Translations under genes and position numbers: made by a program
Origin: Streptomyces adustus
Lineage (GTDB): Bacteria > Actinomycetota > Actinomycetes > Streptomycetales > Streptomycetaceae
Direction of reading: 5' to 3'
DNA length: 63,884 bases
Assembly (NCBI RefSeq): GCF_009377175.1
Contig: NZ_VJZD01000023.1
Span: forward strand, 1-63,884
Shown: positions 23,091-30,850 of the stretch, one piece after another
Position numbering within the stretch: position 1 is the stretch's first letter
How the letters are laid out: every line of letters begins with the position of its first letter
Notes under the pieces: model-generated
Told to the model about the DNA's origin: nothing
The model's input: the letters and a program-made list of their open reading frames with translations, nothing else
The model's database searches: none

Positions 23091-23954
23091 CTAGGGTGCC
23101 GCCGGAGAACGCTCCGCCTGCCCGTTCTCCGCTGCCGCGCCTTCCTGCCTGCCAGTACTCCCGGCGCCAGGAACATCGGCGACCGCCAAGACCAGCGCCG
23201 CCACCACCTCGGCCCGCGCCGTGCCTTCCAGCTCGCTGTTCCTCAGCAACCGCTCGGCCGCCAGATACCGCGAGAACGCCAGGGGCTGATCAAAGTAAGC
23301 ACGCAGATGCGCAGACGCCGCCTCCTGCGACTTCATGAACGTCCGCCCCACATACCCAGCGAGAGCGGCCGACACCGCACCAAGCCCCCCAGCCACCACC
23401 GCACCCGCCGTCGAACTCGCCCGCACCGCGACAATCACGAACGCGACCAACAGCAAAAACCCCAGCCACATGGCCAGCTGCGCACTCCGAAACGACCGCC
23501 GCGCCTGCCCCAAAACCGTCTCGTGATAGTGATCAAGCCGCGAGTGAGTCACCTTCCACAACTCCGGCAACACCAGCGCCGCGTCCGCAGACTCAGGCGC
23601 ACGCTGATGCGGAACCTCGCCCTGGCCGACACCGCCTGGAAAGACAGGAGGACGCCTCCGCAACGCCTCCTCAAGCTCACGCTCGGCATCAAGCACACGC
23701 CGTCGAGACTCCGAATCTCCAGGCGGACGTCTGTCAAGCGAGAAGGCTGCAAACAAAGCTAGGCACAAGGACACGACGATGGGAACGAACGCGAAGGCCG
23801 AGAACTGGCTGCCCCGCAGGTGAAAGTTCAACCAGGGCGACATCACCAAGCCCCCGATGAATGCCGTGTAGTAGGCCAAGTTGGCCCACCACGACTTCCA
23901 GGGGCCCCGCAGGAACCAACGTACGGGAAGCTGGCTGTCAGGAGACTCTGGCAT
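23091..23954 (-). CDS. Two-transmembrane protein resembling TRADD-N-associated membrane domain, 287 aa
   Basis: An N-terminal hairpin of two transmembrane helices (about 25-45 and 50-72) is followed by a charged linker with DAERELEEALRRRPP. A second unit then has an amphipathic helix (WKVTHSRLDHYHETVLGQAR), two helices (about 160-180 and 185-207) and a charged cytoplasmic helix (SAHLRAYFDQPLAFSRYLAA). The LDxYHxxxxxQAxxSFxxAxxAxxxGF pattern is that of the cyanobacterial TRADD-N-associated two-helix domain, which occurs with STAND/NLR-like and other conflict proteins. Here it stands alone, flanked by repeated terminators. A signalling or abortive role is inference from the family only. Confidence 0.55.
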   Translation of the reverse strand: MPESPDSQLPVRWFLRGPWKSWWANLAYYTAFIGGLVMSPWLNFHLRGSQFSAFAFVPIVVSLCLALFAAFSLDRRPPGDSESRRRVLDAERELEEALRRRPPVFPGGVGQGEVPHQRAPESADAALVLPELWKVTHSRLDHYHETVLGQARRSFRSAQLAMWLGFLLLVAFVIVAVRASSTAGAVVAGGLGAVSAALAGYVGRTFMKSQEAASAHLRAYFDQPLAFSRYLAAERLLRNSELEGTARAEVVAALVLAVADVPGAGSTGRQEGAAAENGQAERSPAAP

Positions 23955-24020
23955 GACCCCACATCCTGCCCCAGCGGACGCAAGCGGGATGCTGATTCGA
24001 TCGAACTCCTCACGCACGTC

Positions 24021-24052
24021 AGGCCCCCTGCCGCACCCAGCGGCCGGGGCCT
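24021..24052. terminator. Hairpin, repeat copy B
   Basis: This near copy of the hairpin at 22968-23000 includes flanking CACGCACGTCAGGCCCCCTG and CTGCTCGCGTCTCG. It lies upstream of the gene starting at 23954 and so may insulate it from minus-strand transcription arriving from 24196. Confidence 0.6.
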
Positions 24053-24157
24053 GCTCGCGTCTCGTGTCGGGGCGCTGCCCCGTCCCGGCTCGAGTCGGCC
24101 GACGAACTGTGTGCGCGGCGGGCCCTTGCGCCGTTCATCGGCGAGCGGTGCAGGCCG

Positions 24158-24182
24158 GCCCCCCACCGAACTGGTGGGGGCC
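24158..24182 (-). terminator. Terminator of GIY-YIG/HTH operon
   Basis: GGCCCCCCACC pairs with GGTGGGGGCC around a 5-nt loop, 13 bp beyond the stop at 24196. Confidence 0.7.
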
Positions 24183-24195
24183 GCCGCGCGTCACG

Positions 24196-24789
24196 CTATG
24201 CCCGGGGGGCGGTCTCCTCGGCCAGGGCCCTTCGGCGTCGCTTCACCGAGTCGGCAAAGAGGTCCGTGCGGCCAAGGAACTCCACCTCCGCTACGCGGCC
24301 CATACGGTCCGCCTGCGCCCACGTGTAGCCTGCCTCGCGGGCTGCCTGGGCAATCTCCGAGCGCAGCTCTCCCGACTGGCGCAGGTAGCGCCCGCGGATG
24401 CTGGCCAGGGCGTTGCGCCGCCGGATCGCGGGAGTGTCCGGCGTCCGGTACTCGGGCGTCCCCATGACGTTGTGCCGGGGGCGTTCCATCGCGATGGCTT
24501 CCAGCTCCGCGGTATACGCCGCCCCGCGGCTCTCCTTCCACTCCTCGGTGCGCCTGGCCACCTCGGGCCACCAAGGCCTATCCCTATGCCCGTGGCAGCG
24601 CTTTTCCGGGTCAAACGCCGACCCGACGTAGAGGAGATTCCCTGCGGCATCCCACAGCCGGTAGACGGCGGCGGGCGAGTACCAGCGTCGGGCCCAGGCC
24701 CCCATGGCGCCGGTCGGCTCCGCGGTGGCCGTGCGGTCAGGCTCCTGCTTCGCCTCCGTCAGTTCCTGCTCGGCGCTCGCGCTCTGCAC
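24196..24789 (-). CDS. GIY-YIG nuclease-like protein, 197 aa
   Basis: Residues 38-100 carry a GIY-YIG-type core: the first strands are YRLWDAAGNLLYVGSA (variant of GIY-x10-YIG), followed by DPEKRCHGHRDRPWW with the conserved Arg/His, and a glutamate in AYTAELEAIAMERP that could bind metal. The C-terminal half is helical and basic (RRNALASIRGRYLRQSGELR), a possible DNA-binding part. Such proteins are frequent on Streptomyces conjugative elements and often lie beside small HTH genes. It overlaps the HTH gene upstream by 53 nt, so the two are co-translated. Catalytic activity is plausible but unproven because the first motif is divergent. Confidence 0.65.
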   Translation of the reverse strand: MQSASAEQELTEAKQEPDRTATAEPTGAMGAWARRWYSPAAVYRLWDAAGNLLYVGSAFDPEKRCHGHRDRPWWPEVARRTEEWKESRGAAYTAELEAIAMERPRHNVMGTPEYRTPDTPAIRRRNALASIRGRYLRQSGELRSEIAQAAREAGYTWAQADRMGRVAEVEFLGRTDLFADSVKRRRRALAEETAPRA

Positions 24790-25102
24790 GCTTCGCCTCC
24801 TCTTCCTCTGCCTTGCGTTTCTGGCGTGAGGGGTTGGTGATCCCCTTGACGATGTGGCGGGCGCGGCTCTCGGTCACGCCGATCAGGTCGCCGATGGCGC
24901 CGTACGTCATGCCCTGGCCGCCCTTGTAAAGCTGCTCGCCCGCCTGTTGGCGCAGGAGGCGCACGCCCTGGTGCAAGTCCGGCCATCCTTCGAGCAGTTC
25001 GGACAACCGCTTGAAGCGTTCGGCGGGGTCCTCGGTGTTTTTGAACAGGCCTTCCAACGCGTCCATGGCCCGTTCCACCTCCTCGTTCGGCTCTCCCGAC
25101 AC
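24737..25102 (-). CDS. Small helix-turn-helix protein, 121 aa
   Basis: The N-terminal half is an acidic helical region. Near residue 65-85 there is an HTH, MTYGAIGDLIGVTESRARHI, followed by a lysine/glutamate-rich basic tail. GTG 25102 was preferred because AAAGGTGAG precedes it; an upstream GTG at 25129 is in frame. The protein is the first gene of the operon with the GIY-YIG gene, and a 20-bp perfect palindrome lies 41 bp upstream of its start. I infer that it binds that palindrome and regulates its own operon and the divergent gene. Confidence 0.65.
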   Translation of the reverse strand: MSGEPNEEVERAMDALEGLFKNTEDPAERFKRLSELLEGWPDLHQGVRLLRQQAGEQLYKGGQGMTYGAIGDLIGVTESRARHIVKGITNPSRQKRKAEEEEAKRAERERRAGTDGGEAGA

Positions 25103-25142
25103 GCGCTCACCTTTCCGGGCGCGTGGCACTGCCCGGCCATCG

Positions 25143-25162
25143 ACCGTAGACTAGTCTACGGT
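25143..25162. promoter_or_regulatory. 20-bp perfect palindrome, candidate operator
   Basis: ACCGTAGACTAGTCTACGGT is a perfect inverted repeat, unusual in such GC-rich DNA because its centre is AT-rich. It lies between divergent genes (25102 minus and 25265 plus), at a position compatible with promoter overlap on both sides. The adjacent HTH protein is the obvious candidate to bind it. Confidence 0.65.
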
Positions 25163-25205
25163 TGCACCGGGTGGCGGCACGCGCTGCTGCCTGGACCTAC
25201 AAGTC

Positions 25206-25244
25206 GGCCCCCGGTCGGGGCCTAGGAAACGCCGACCGGGGGCC
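25206..25244. terminator. Leader hairpin, terminator or attenuator
   Basis: A 13-bp perfect stem GGCCCCCGGTCGG / CCGACCGGGGGCC with a 13-nt loop lies between the palindrome and the plus-strand ATG at 25265. It could attenuate the downstream gene or block readthrough between divergent units. Confidence 0.55.
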
Positions 25245-25264
25245 ACGTCAGATGGAGCTGACGC

Positions 25265-25672
25265 ATGCAGAACCTTACTGAGCTGCGGCCCGGGTTGGTC
25301 CGGGACGTCACCGGTGAACACGTGAGCCTGGCCGTCCAGGTCCTCGTCGCGGTCGCGGAGCGATACGCAACGGACCGGCCGGGAGAGCCTGCCGAAGAGC
25401 TGGATTTCATCGCGCGGACCGGCGCGGAGACGTATGAGGCGCTGGGGCGCACGATGGGCGGCCGTCTGCGGGTCGTCGTTGGCCTGGTGCGTGAGGCCGC
25501 GCCGGACGTGACCGGCACGCGCGGTGAGTTCGCGGCTGGTCTGCTGGATGCGCGGCGCGTACGTACGGTTGGGCCGGCGACGAGGACCCCAACGGGCCCG
25601 CGATCCCAGGGCCGATCCCGGACAGGGGAGGAGCCCTACCAGGGCCGTTCCCGGACAGGGGAGCGGCCCTAA
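25265..25672 (+). CDS. Hypothetical protein with repeated Arg-rich tail, 135 aa
   Basis: Residues 1-95 look like a compact helical protein (MQNLTELRPGLVRDVTGEHV, VLVAVAERYATDRPGEPAEE). The tail is Arg/Pro/Thr-rich with a duplicated segment QGRSRTGE, matching a repeated DNA block at 25606-25670, so it may be a recent extension. No family is recognised. It is divergent from the HTH/GIY-YIG operon across the palindrome and is preceded by a strong hairpin. Confidence 0.5.
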   Translation: MQNLTELRPGLVRDVTGEHVSLAVQVLVAVAERYATDRPGEPAEELDFIARTGAETYEALGRTMGGRLRVVVGLVREAAPDVTGTRGEFAAGLLDARRVRTVGPATRTPTGPRSQGRSRTGEEPYQGRSRTGERP

Positions 25673-25717
25673 CTTCTGGGGGCGTTTCACCTGTCCCGAA
25701 CGCCTCGCCCTGATCGG

Positions 25718-26773
25718 CTATCCGACCGGTACAGGCGGTACGACCAGATCTGCGCCGCTGTTACCGGACCCTTGTACGCGGTATCGGCCGCCCCCCAGAG
25801 GCACGGACCGGTGCCGCATTGTGTCCCTGATGCCAGCAGGCCACGTTGTCCGCTCTGACCAAACGACGTCGACAAGGTCTGCGAAGGTCAGGTCCGCGCC
25901 GTACAGGTTCGCACCGGTCAGGTTCGCGCCGGTCAGGTCTGCGTGGTTCAGGTTCGCTTCGGTCAGGTTTGCGTCGGTCAGGTCCGCGCCGGTCAGGTTC
26001 GCGCTGGTGAGGTCCGCAAGGGTCAGGTACGCGCCGGTCAGATTCGCGCCGGTCAGGCTCACGCGGGTCAGGCTCGCGCGGAAGAACCTCGCGTGGGCCA
26101 GGGCAGCATCGTCCAGGCGCGCGCGGGTCAGGTCCGCGTCGTTCAGGTTCGCGCCGTTTAGGTGCGCGCCGGTCAGGCTCGCGCTGAGCAGCTGCGCGCC
26201 GGTCAGGTCCGCGTCGTTCAGGTGCGCGCCAATCAGGTACGTGTCGTTCAGGTCCGCTTGGGTCAGGTTCGCGTCGGTCAGACGCGCGCGGGTCAGGCGC
26301 GCGAGGGTCAGGTTCGCACCGGTCAGGTTTGCGCCGTTCAGGTTCACGTCGGTCAGGTCCGCGCCGTTCAGGTTCGCGCAGGTCAGGTCCGCCTGGATCA
26401 GGGAGGCGCCAGTTAGGCGTGCGCGGGTCAGGTCCGCGTCGTTCAGGGACGCGCCGTTCAGGTACGCGTCGGTCAGTTGCGTGCCAGTCAGGTTCGCGCC
26501 GGTCAGGTTCGCGCCGGTCAGGTTCGCGCCGGTCAGGTCCGCGCCGTTCAGGTCCGCCAGCCGCAGGTCCGCCTCAAGCAGCCATGTGCGGCTCAGGTTC
26601 AGGCGGCTGAGGTCCATAAGCCTCAGCCCCGAGACGGCAGGAAGCGTGAGGCGAGCGCCTCCGGCGACGAGCACCCGGATCCACCAGCCGGACGCCTTCA
26701 CTCGAAGCCAGGGACGGGTGGGGCGGGCGGCATCGGCAAGGCGGGCGAGCCGTGTGTCAGGACGCGTCTTCAC
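25718..26773 (-). CDS. Pentapeptide-repeat protein, 351 aa
   Basis: After a 60-residue N-terminal part with one hydrophobic segment (GWWIRVLVAGGARLTLPAVS), the protein is one continuous pentapeptide coil of about 45 units from residue about 55 to 300 (A-D/N-L-x-x; for example GANLTGANLTGANLTGTQLT). It ends in DLVDVVWSERTTWPAGIRDT and a short tail. The T-x-W-P ending is shared with the protein at 10490. GTG 26773 has AGGAG 7 nt upstream and overlaps the preceding gene by 17 nt. DNA units of 15 and 30 nt repeat through 25880-26600. Membrane attachment is possible but weak. Function unknown. Confidence 0.75.
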   Translation of the reverse strand: MKTRPDTRLARLADAARPTRPWLRVKASGWWIRVLVAGGARLTLPAVSGLRLMDLSRLNLSRTWLLEADLRLADLNGADLTGANLTGANLTGANLTGTQLTDAYLNGASLNDADLTRARLTGASLIQADLTCANLNGADLTDVNLNGANLTGANLTLARLTRARLTDANLTQADLNDTYLIGAHLNDADLTGAQLLSASLTGAHLNGANLNDADLTRARLDDAALAHARFFRASLTRVSLTGANLTGAYLTLADLTSANLTGADLTDANLTEANLNHADLTGANLTGANLYGADLTFADLVDVVWSERTTWPAGIRDTMRHRSVPLGGGRYRVQGSGNSGADLVVPPVPVG

Positions 26774-27137
26774 GGGCACTCTCCTGCGCTGTGCGCTCAC
26801 GCCTCATGACCTCGGACGGCCTTCGCCCCTGCGCCAGAGAGTTTGCTCTCGGCTGGACCTCCACGCCCGACATGATGCCCCGGATAGTGGCTGGTGCACC
26901 GACTCCGAAAATGAATGCGGGCCAGGGCCCGTCAATTTGGTCATGAGCGGCTGCCGCGACGACGGCGCCCAGGATGAACCCGCACCCCATGACAAACAGC
27001 CGCGGCGGTAGCTCGGCCTTGCGCTTGCCGTGCCATGGCCACTCGTATCCCGCTGAGTGCACGGCCGCGGACAGTGAGACCAGGGAGGCGGCACCGCCCC
27101 CCGCCAGACCCCAAAGAGCCGCTTGCCACCACGTCAT
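26757..27137 (-). CDS. Membrane protein upstream of pentapeptide gene, 126 aa
   Basis: ATG 27137 is preceded by GGAGA. Two transmembrane helices (about 4-24, QAALWGLAGGGAASLVSL, and about 48-68, LFVMGCGFILGAVVAAAA) are followed by a Gly/Pro-containing amphipathic stretch and a charged tail. It overlaps the pentapeptide gene by 17 nt, so they form a two-gene operon. The arrangement, a small membrane protein followed by a protein with a pentapeptide segment and T-x-W-P tail, repeats that at 11976-10490. Confidence 0.6.
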   Translation of the reverse strand: MTWWQAALWGLAGGGAASLVSLSAAVHSAGYEWPWHGKRKAELPPRLFVMGCGFILGAVVAAAAHDQIDGPWPAFIFGVGAPATIRGIMSGVEVQPRANSLAQGRRPSEVMRRERTAQESAREDAS

Positions 27138-27429
27138 TCTCCGAAGATAGATGCCCAATCGCGCTTTGGTGAGAGGAGGTTGATATTCCGCAGGGAAGGC
27201 GCACCCAGGGCCGGGCGCTTTCAACCCGGGGCGCGACCGGATACGGCCGCGACGGCGGCGGCAGTGCGCTACTGTGCTGCCCGCGGCAGATAGCGCCTGC
27301 CAGACTCCCGACCGGCTAGCACCCACGCGCACCGGGACGCGGACAAGGGTCACAGACTCGCGCACACCCCAACCTTGATCGTTTCCCCTGCTGCGGCACG
27401 GGCGTGGGCGTGCTGCGGAAGGACCCGCT

Positions 27430-28350
27430 GTGACGAAGGACAAGAAGCGCAAGGCCGCCATCCGTGAGGCTGCACGAGCCTCCGGACGCCGCTACACCGC
27501 AGTAGCCCGGGAGATGGCAGCCGCTGCACCCGCAGTCTTCCAACTGGGCGCACTCCTCGCGGAATGCGCCTCCCTCCCGCCCGTTCGCTCCGACTGGTCG
27601 GACTGCCCCCCGGAGTACGCGCCTGAGGCTTTCGAGTCGAAGCTCATCGGAACGATCGTCCCCTACGGTGCAGTGCTGGAGCTGGCCGGCCTGCTGTCAG
27701 GGGACGGCCGCGAGGCGAGGCTCACCGTGGAGTCCGCCGACCCCGAATACGGCGCCGTCGTGACGTGCGGACGACGGCGCTTCTGGCTCCTCAGCCAAGG
27801 CAACACCTGGCCCCTCTGTGAGATCCCCGGTTGCAGCCACCACCCCGATCACCCCACGTTCACCCACTGCGACGAGCACCTCACCCGATGCGGCGCCATC
27901 GACCTCGTGAACATGGCACAAGCCTGGTCGCACGACCGGTCCGAGACCCGCAGGGAGGACCGGGCCAACGCCGGAGGCAGCACCGAGGCGGACGTGCTGG
28001 TGAAAGCCGCGCTCGCCACAGGCTGGTACGACGTCGTGACGGAAGACATCCTGCAAGGACTGTTCGGCGACCCGGACATCTTCGAGGACATGTACTGGGA
28101 CGCGGACGAATGCAGCAAGATGCGCGACGCCCGGGACCGGGAGGCCGCACGCCTGCGCGCTGTGGCGGAAGCCGAGGTCCGGCGCCTGAGGAGCGAGAGC
28201 GACACCTGCGTAGGCGTGAGCTGCTTCCAAGGGCTCCGCGGCTGGTCTGGCACCAGGCCCGTCAACCTCTGCCCGGAGTGCGCCCCTCCTGGCAAGCAGC
28301 CGCACCCCCTCACCGAACGGCTGCTGAATATGTGGGGTCTCGGTCAGTAG
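27430..28350 (+). CDS. Cys/His-containing hypothetical protein, 306 aa
   Basis: A basic N-terminus (MTKDKKRKAAIREAARASGR) typical of actinobacterial plasmid and phage proteins is followed by an alpha/beta region. A Cys/His cluster CEIPGCSHHPDHPTFTHCDEH near residue 135 and a second pair near the end (CVGVSCFQG, LCPECAPPG) suggest zinc binding. The middle is acidic and helical with EDMYWDADECSKMRDARDRE. GTG 27430 is the only reasonable start. No catalytic motif is recognised. Such double zinc-knuckle proteins often come from phage early regions. Confidence 0.6.
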   Translation: MTKDKKRKAAIREAARASGRRYTAVAREMAAAAPAVFQLGALLAECASLPPVRSDWSDCPPEYAPEAFESKLIGTIVPYGAVLELAGLLSGDGREARLTVESADPEYGAVVTCGRRRFWLLSQGNTWPLCEIPGCSHHPDHPTFTHCDEHLTRCGAIDLVNMAQAWSHDRSETRREDRANAGGSTEADVLVKAALATGWYDVVTEDILQGLFGDPDIFEDMYWDADECSKMRDARDREAARLRAVAEAEVRRLRSESDTCVGVSCFQGLRGWSGTRPVNLCPECAPPGKQPHPLTERLLNMWGLGQ

Positions 28351-28468
28351 CGAGACCGAAGGGGCGTTTGTTCGTCTTTGCGGCTTTTTATTGCGCTTTG
28401 CGTGATGAGTGTTGCAGGATCAAGCCGACAGGCGCGTGCCACGCCCTGAGTTGCTGAATCACCGTGAG

Positions 28469-28498
28469 CGGCTCCGTCCCCGAAAGCGGACGGAGCCG
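28469..28498 (+). terminator. Terminator between phage-like genes
   Basis: An 11-bp stem CGGCTCCGTCC / GGACGGAGCCG with an 8-nt loop containing CGAAA. A second, 7-bp hairpin (GGTCTCG / CGAGACC) lies at the 3' end of the previous gene at about 28335-28356. Confidence 0.75.
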
Positions 28499-28542
28499 TT
28501 CGCGTTCATGTCCCGAGACCGCCCACCCGTCGGGGAGGCCGC

Positions 28543-29334
28543 ATGCCAACCTCCGCCCCCGCCCCGTGCCATGGCCCCTGCAACACGGCCTGGCGGCGCG
28601 CTGAGCACCGCCGCACCGCCACCGGCACCGACCACGACATCCCGGTCACCTGGGGTACCCCCATCCACTGCGCCGACTGCGTGGACCGCACCGGCGACTA
28701 CCTCGCCGACCTGCCCCACCTCCTCGACCTGGTCGCCCTGGAGGCACTGGACGGGCAGCGCGGCGTACCGTCCGCCAGCACACACGGCGCCCCCACCGAC
28801 ACCACCCCCTGGCCAGGCCAGGCCGCGCGTCTGCTCATCGACCACATCGCCGGCGGCTTGGCCGAGACCGCCGCCACGGTCCGCGCCCTGCACCACCACC
28901 GCGATCAGCCGTTGCGCCGCCCTGGCATCCGCGAGGCCGAGTGGATCCGAGAGTCCGTCAACACGCTCTTCCACGCGGTCGACTGGCTGCTCCAGGAGCA
29001 CCCGCTCGCCACCGAGTCGCACGAGCCGCTGCGCCGCGCGCACTCGGTCGTGCACTCCGGGAACCCGGCCGCGCAGGTCGCCCACTGGCACACCGCCGCC
29101 ACGCGGTTCACCCGCCGCGACCGGGCCCCCGAGACGAAGCGCCTCGCCCCCTGCGCGCGGTGCGGCGGCCCCTGGCTCACCGAGTGCCGCGACCTCCACC
29201 TGATTGGCGACGAGCCGTACATCGAGTGCCAGAACCCGGAATGCCAGACCTTGTACCGGCCCGACGAGTACCGCCGCCACGTCAAAGACCTCGTCGCCAC
29301 CACACGCCTAAAGCACCGGGAAGATTCGAGATGA
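28543..29334 (+). CDS. Phage-like zinc-binding hypothetical protein, 263 aa
   Basis: The N-terminus carries a putative zinc site (PCHGPCNTAWRRA with HCADCVDRTGDYLADLPHLL about 30 residues on). A long helical middle (EWIRESVNTLFHAVDWLLQE) leads to a C-terminal treble-clef-like region, APCARCGGPWLTECRDLHLI with IECQNPECQTLYRPDEY. Proteins with this three-part layout are common in actinophages and prophage-like islands and are annotated only as hypothetical. There are terminators before it and intergenic sequence after it. Confidence 0.65.
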   Translation: MPTSAPAPCHGPCNTAWRRAEHRRTATGTDHDIPVTWGTPIHCADCVDRTGDYLADLPHLLDLVALEALDGQRGVPSASTHGAPTDTTPWPGQAARLLIDHIAGGLAETAATVRALHHHRDQPLRRPGIREAEWIRESVNTLFHAVDWLLQEHPLATESHEPLRRAHSVVHSGNPAAQVAHWHTAATRFTRRDRAPETKRLAPCARCGGPWLTECRDLHLIGDEPYIECQNPECQTLYRPDEYRRHVKDLVATTRLKHREDSR

Positions 29335-29471
29335 CGACACCGGGGACGAAGCGCAACATGGGGTGAGTGGACAGGGTGACCCTTGGGCGATCGATAACCC
29401 GGCGGCCTGGTATCAATGCCCCGTCAGAAGGTTGACCGTCTCAAAGATTAAGTCGATCAAAGGAAAGCGTC

Positions 29472-29942
29472 ATGGATTTCGGACGACTATTTGGCCGGCT
29501 CAGTCTAGTGTTCGTTGCTGCTGCTCTCGCCTCCTCCCCCTCCGTCGTCGCCCAGGCCTCCGCAGCACCCGACTCCACGTCACTAGGGATAGCGCCAAAT
29601 CTCCGCCAGGACGACGCAGCCGACTACGCCCAGGGCTACAAGGACGGTTACGCCTTAGGGCGCCGCCACGGCTACCTTGCCGCGTGTGCGGGGCAACATT
29701 TTCAGGGGAGGGATCCGAAGAACCCCACCAATCCTGCCTACATGGCAGGATACGACAAGGGGTACGATGCAGGCTTCTTGCAAGGCCAGGCCGCGTGCGT
29801 TGAGTGGAAACATATTGGGGATCAGGAGAAGTCGCCGTACCTGTTGCGGTGTCCGCCCCAGTGTGACCTTCAGTTGCGTCCCTGGGTGCTTCCGAATCTG
29901 CGTGGGATATTTCAATCGATCTCCGGCGGCATGGACGGCTGA
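29472..29942 (+). CDS. Small secreted protein with Y-x-x-GY repeats, 156 aa
   Basis: A signal peptide (FGRLFGRLSLVFVAAALASS) with a likely cut near ASA-APD precedes the mature protein. It contains repeated tyrosine-glycine motifs, YAQGYKDGYALGRRHGYLAA and YMAGYDKGYDAGFLQGQAAC, a pattern of short amphipathic helices. Three to four cysteines follow. The YKDGY motif is shared with the secreted protein at 20577. AAAGGAAAGCGTC precedes ATG 29472. The role is unknown. Confidence 0.6.
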   Translation: MDFGRLFGRLSLVFVAAALASSPSVVAQASAAPDSTSLGIAPNLRQDDAADYAQGYKDGYALGRRHGYLAACAGQHFQGRDPKNPTNPAYMAGYDKGYDAGFLQGQAACVEWKHIGDQEKSPYLLRCPPQCDLQLRPWVLPNLRGIFQSISGGMDG

Positions 29943-30065
29943 TTGAGGCACCGCAGTGCCCGGCCCGGCCGGTCAGGTCGGCGACGCGCCCGAGAAACCC
30001 GCAGCTTGACGCGCCGTGCATCACGCATGATCCTGAGCGCGGATCACTATGTCCACGCTCAGCAA

Positions 30066-30088
30066 GGCCTCGCGGCTCCCGCGGGGCC
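30066..30088 (+). terminator. Terminator with T-run
   Basis: A 9-bp stem (GGCCTCGCG / CGCGGGGCC) with a 5-nt loop is followed by TTTT. It is probably the end of the transcript from the secreted-protein gene and sits just ahead of the MerR-like gene. Confidence 0.8.
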
Positions 30089-30127
30089 TTTTCCTGTTCC
30101 CCCCTTCGTCCGCACCGGAGGTGCAGC

Positions 30128-30385
30128 ATGGACCTGACCGGTGACCTCCAGAGCACGCTGTGGACGGCTGCCGAGGCTGCCGAGGCCGCGGGCGTCACAC
30201 CTCACGTCGTGAGGAACTGGAAGTACCGCGGCCACCTCCACCAGGCCTGCACCGAGCAGGGCCGGCCCATGCGCAACCTTGCCGGACAGCCCCTGTTCCG
30301 GGCGATCGACGTCGTCCGCGCCGAGAGCGCCACCCGCCAGCGCGCCCGCCGATGCCACGGCGTACCGGCCCAGGCGACCGCCTGA
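30128..30385 (+). CDS. MerR/excisionase-like helix-turn-helix protein, 85 aa
   Basis: A single winged-helix module: LWTAAEAAEAAGVTPHVVRN then WKYRGHL, the usual MerR/Xis-type HTH followed by the wing. A short basic C-terminus (ATRQRARRCHG) completes it. GGAGG-like sequence precedes ATG 30128. Size and fold fit a phage or integrative-element DNA-binding protein, such as a recombination directionality factor or helix-turn-helix cargo protein. It is about 1.3 kb from the integrase remnant and not coupled to it. Confidence 0.7.
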   Translation: MDLTGDLQSTLWTAAEAAEAAGVTPHVVRNWKYRGHLHQACTEQGRPMRNLAGQPLFRAIDVVRAESATRQRARRCHGVPAQATA

Positions 30386-30850
30386 CCCTGACGAGGCCCG
30401 CCCCGCTCAGACGCCCTGCCCTGCGACGCACCAGCCGCAGCCGCAGGGACCGGACCGTCGCCGGGCGGCGCTGAGGGTCGCCGTACGGCGGCGGTCCACC
30501 ACCGACTCCGCTGCCCGGCCGTCGCGCACGGCAGGGCCGACTAGTGACCCCAGATACGGGACTGGGATCACCCGGCCGGGCAGCGGACAACGACCTCACG
30601 AGCGCCGGGGTGTGCGGCCGCCAGCGCTCGTGAGCCCTGTGTCGTACGCCGGGCAGGGGCGCGACACGCGGTATCCGCGAGGACCGCATCGGCCCCGGCG
30701 GCATGCGCTCCGCCGGGGCCGGCTCACATCTCCGCGCGCCCTCGGTGCCGAATCCCCAGGGGCGCGCGGGCCACTTCGCCGACCACGGCGGATGGTCTGC
30801 CGCGATCACGGATCGCTTCTGGCTCGCTGCCAGGCAGATCAGCGAAGGGG
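30386..30850 (+). other. Gene-free, hairpin-rich region upstream of permuted tRNA locus 2
   Basis: No frame here has coding character. Four long perfect or near-perfect stems occur in order: 30508-30521 with 30573-30586 (14 bp, enclosing another imperfect 10-bp stem-loop built on GTGACCCCAG); 30595-30605 with 30624-30634 (11 bp); 30691-30701 with 30710-30720 (11 bp); and 30732-30741 with 30760-30769 (10 bp). Some may be terminators. Together they could be a structured RNA, a single-strand origin-like DNA region, or debris from deletions. Confidence 0.5.

Noticed and set aside
22736..23338. Open frame following the IS701 remnant
   Set aside because: Only the first about 55 codons match the transposase; the remainder runs through a terminator and antisense to the TRADD-N-like gene.
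25880..26600. Repeats (GGTCAGGTTCGCGCCG type) considered as a CRISPR or binding-site array
   Set aside because: They are the coding repeats of the minus-strand pentapeptide gene at 25718-26773.
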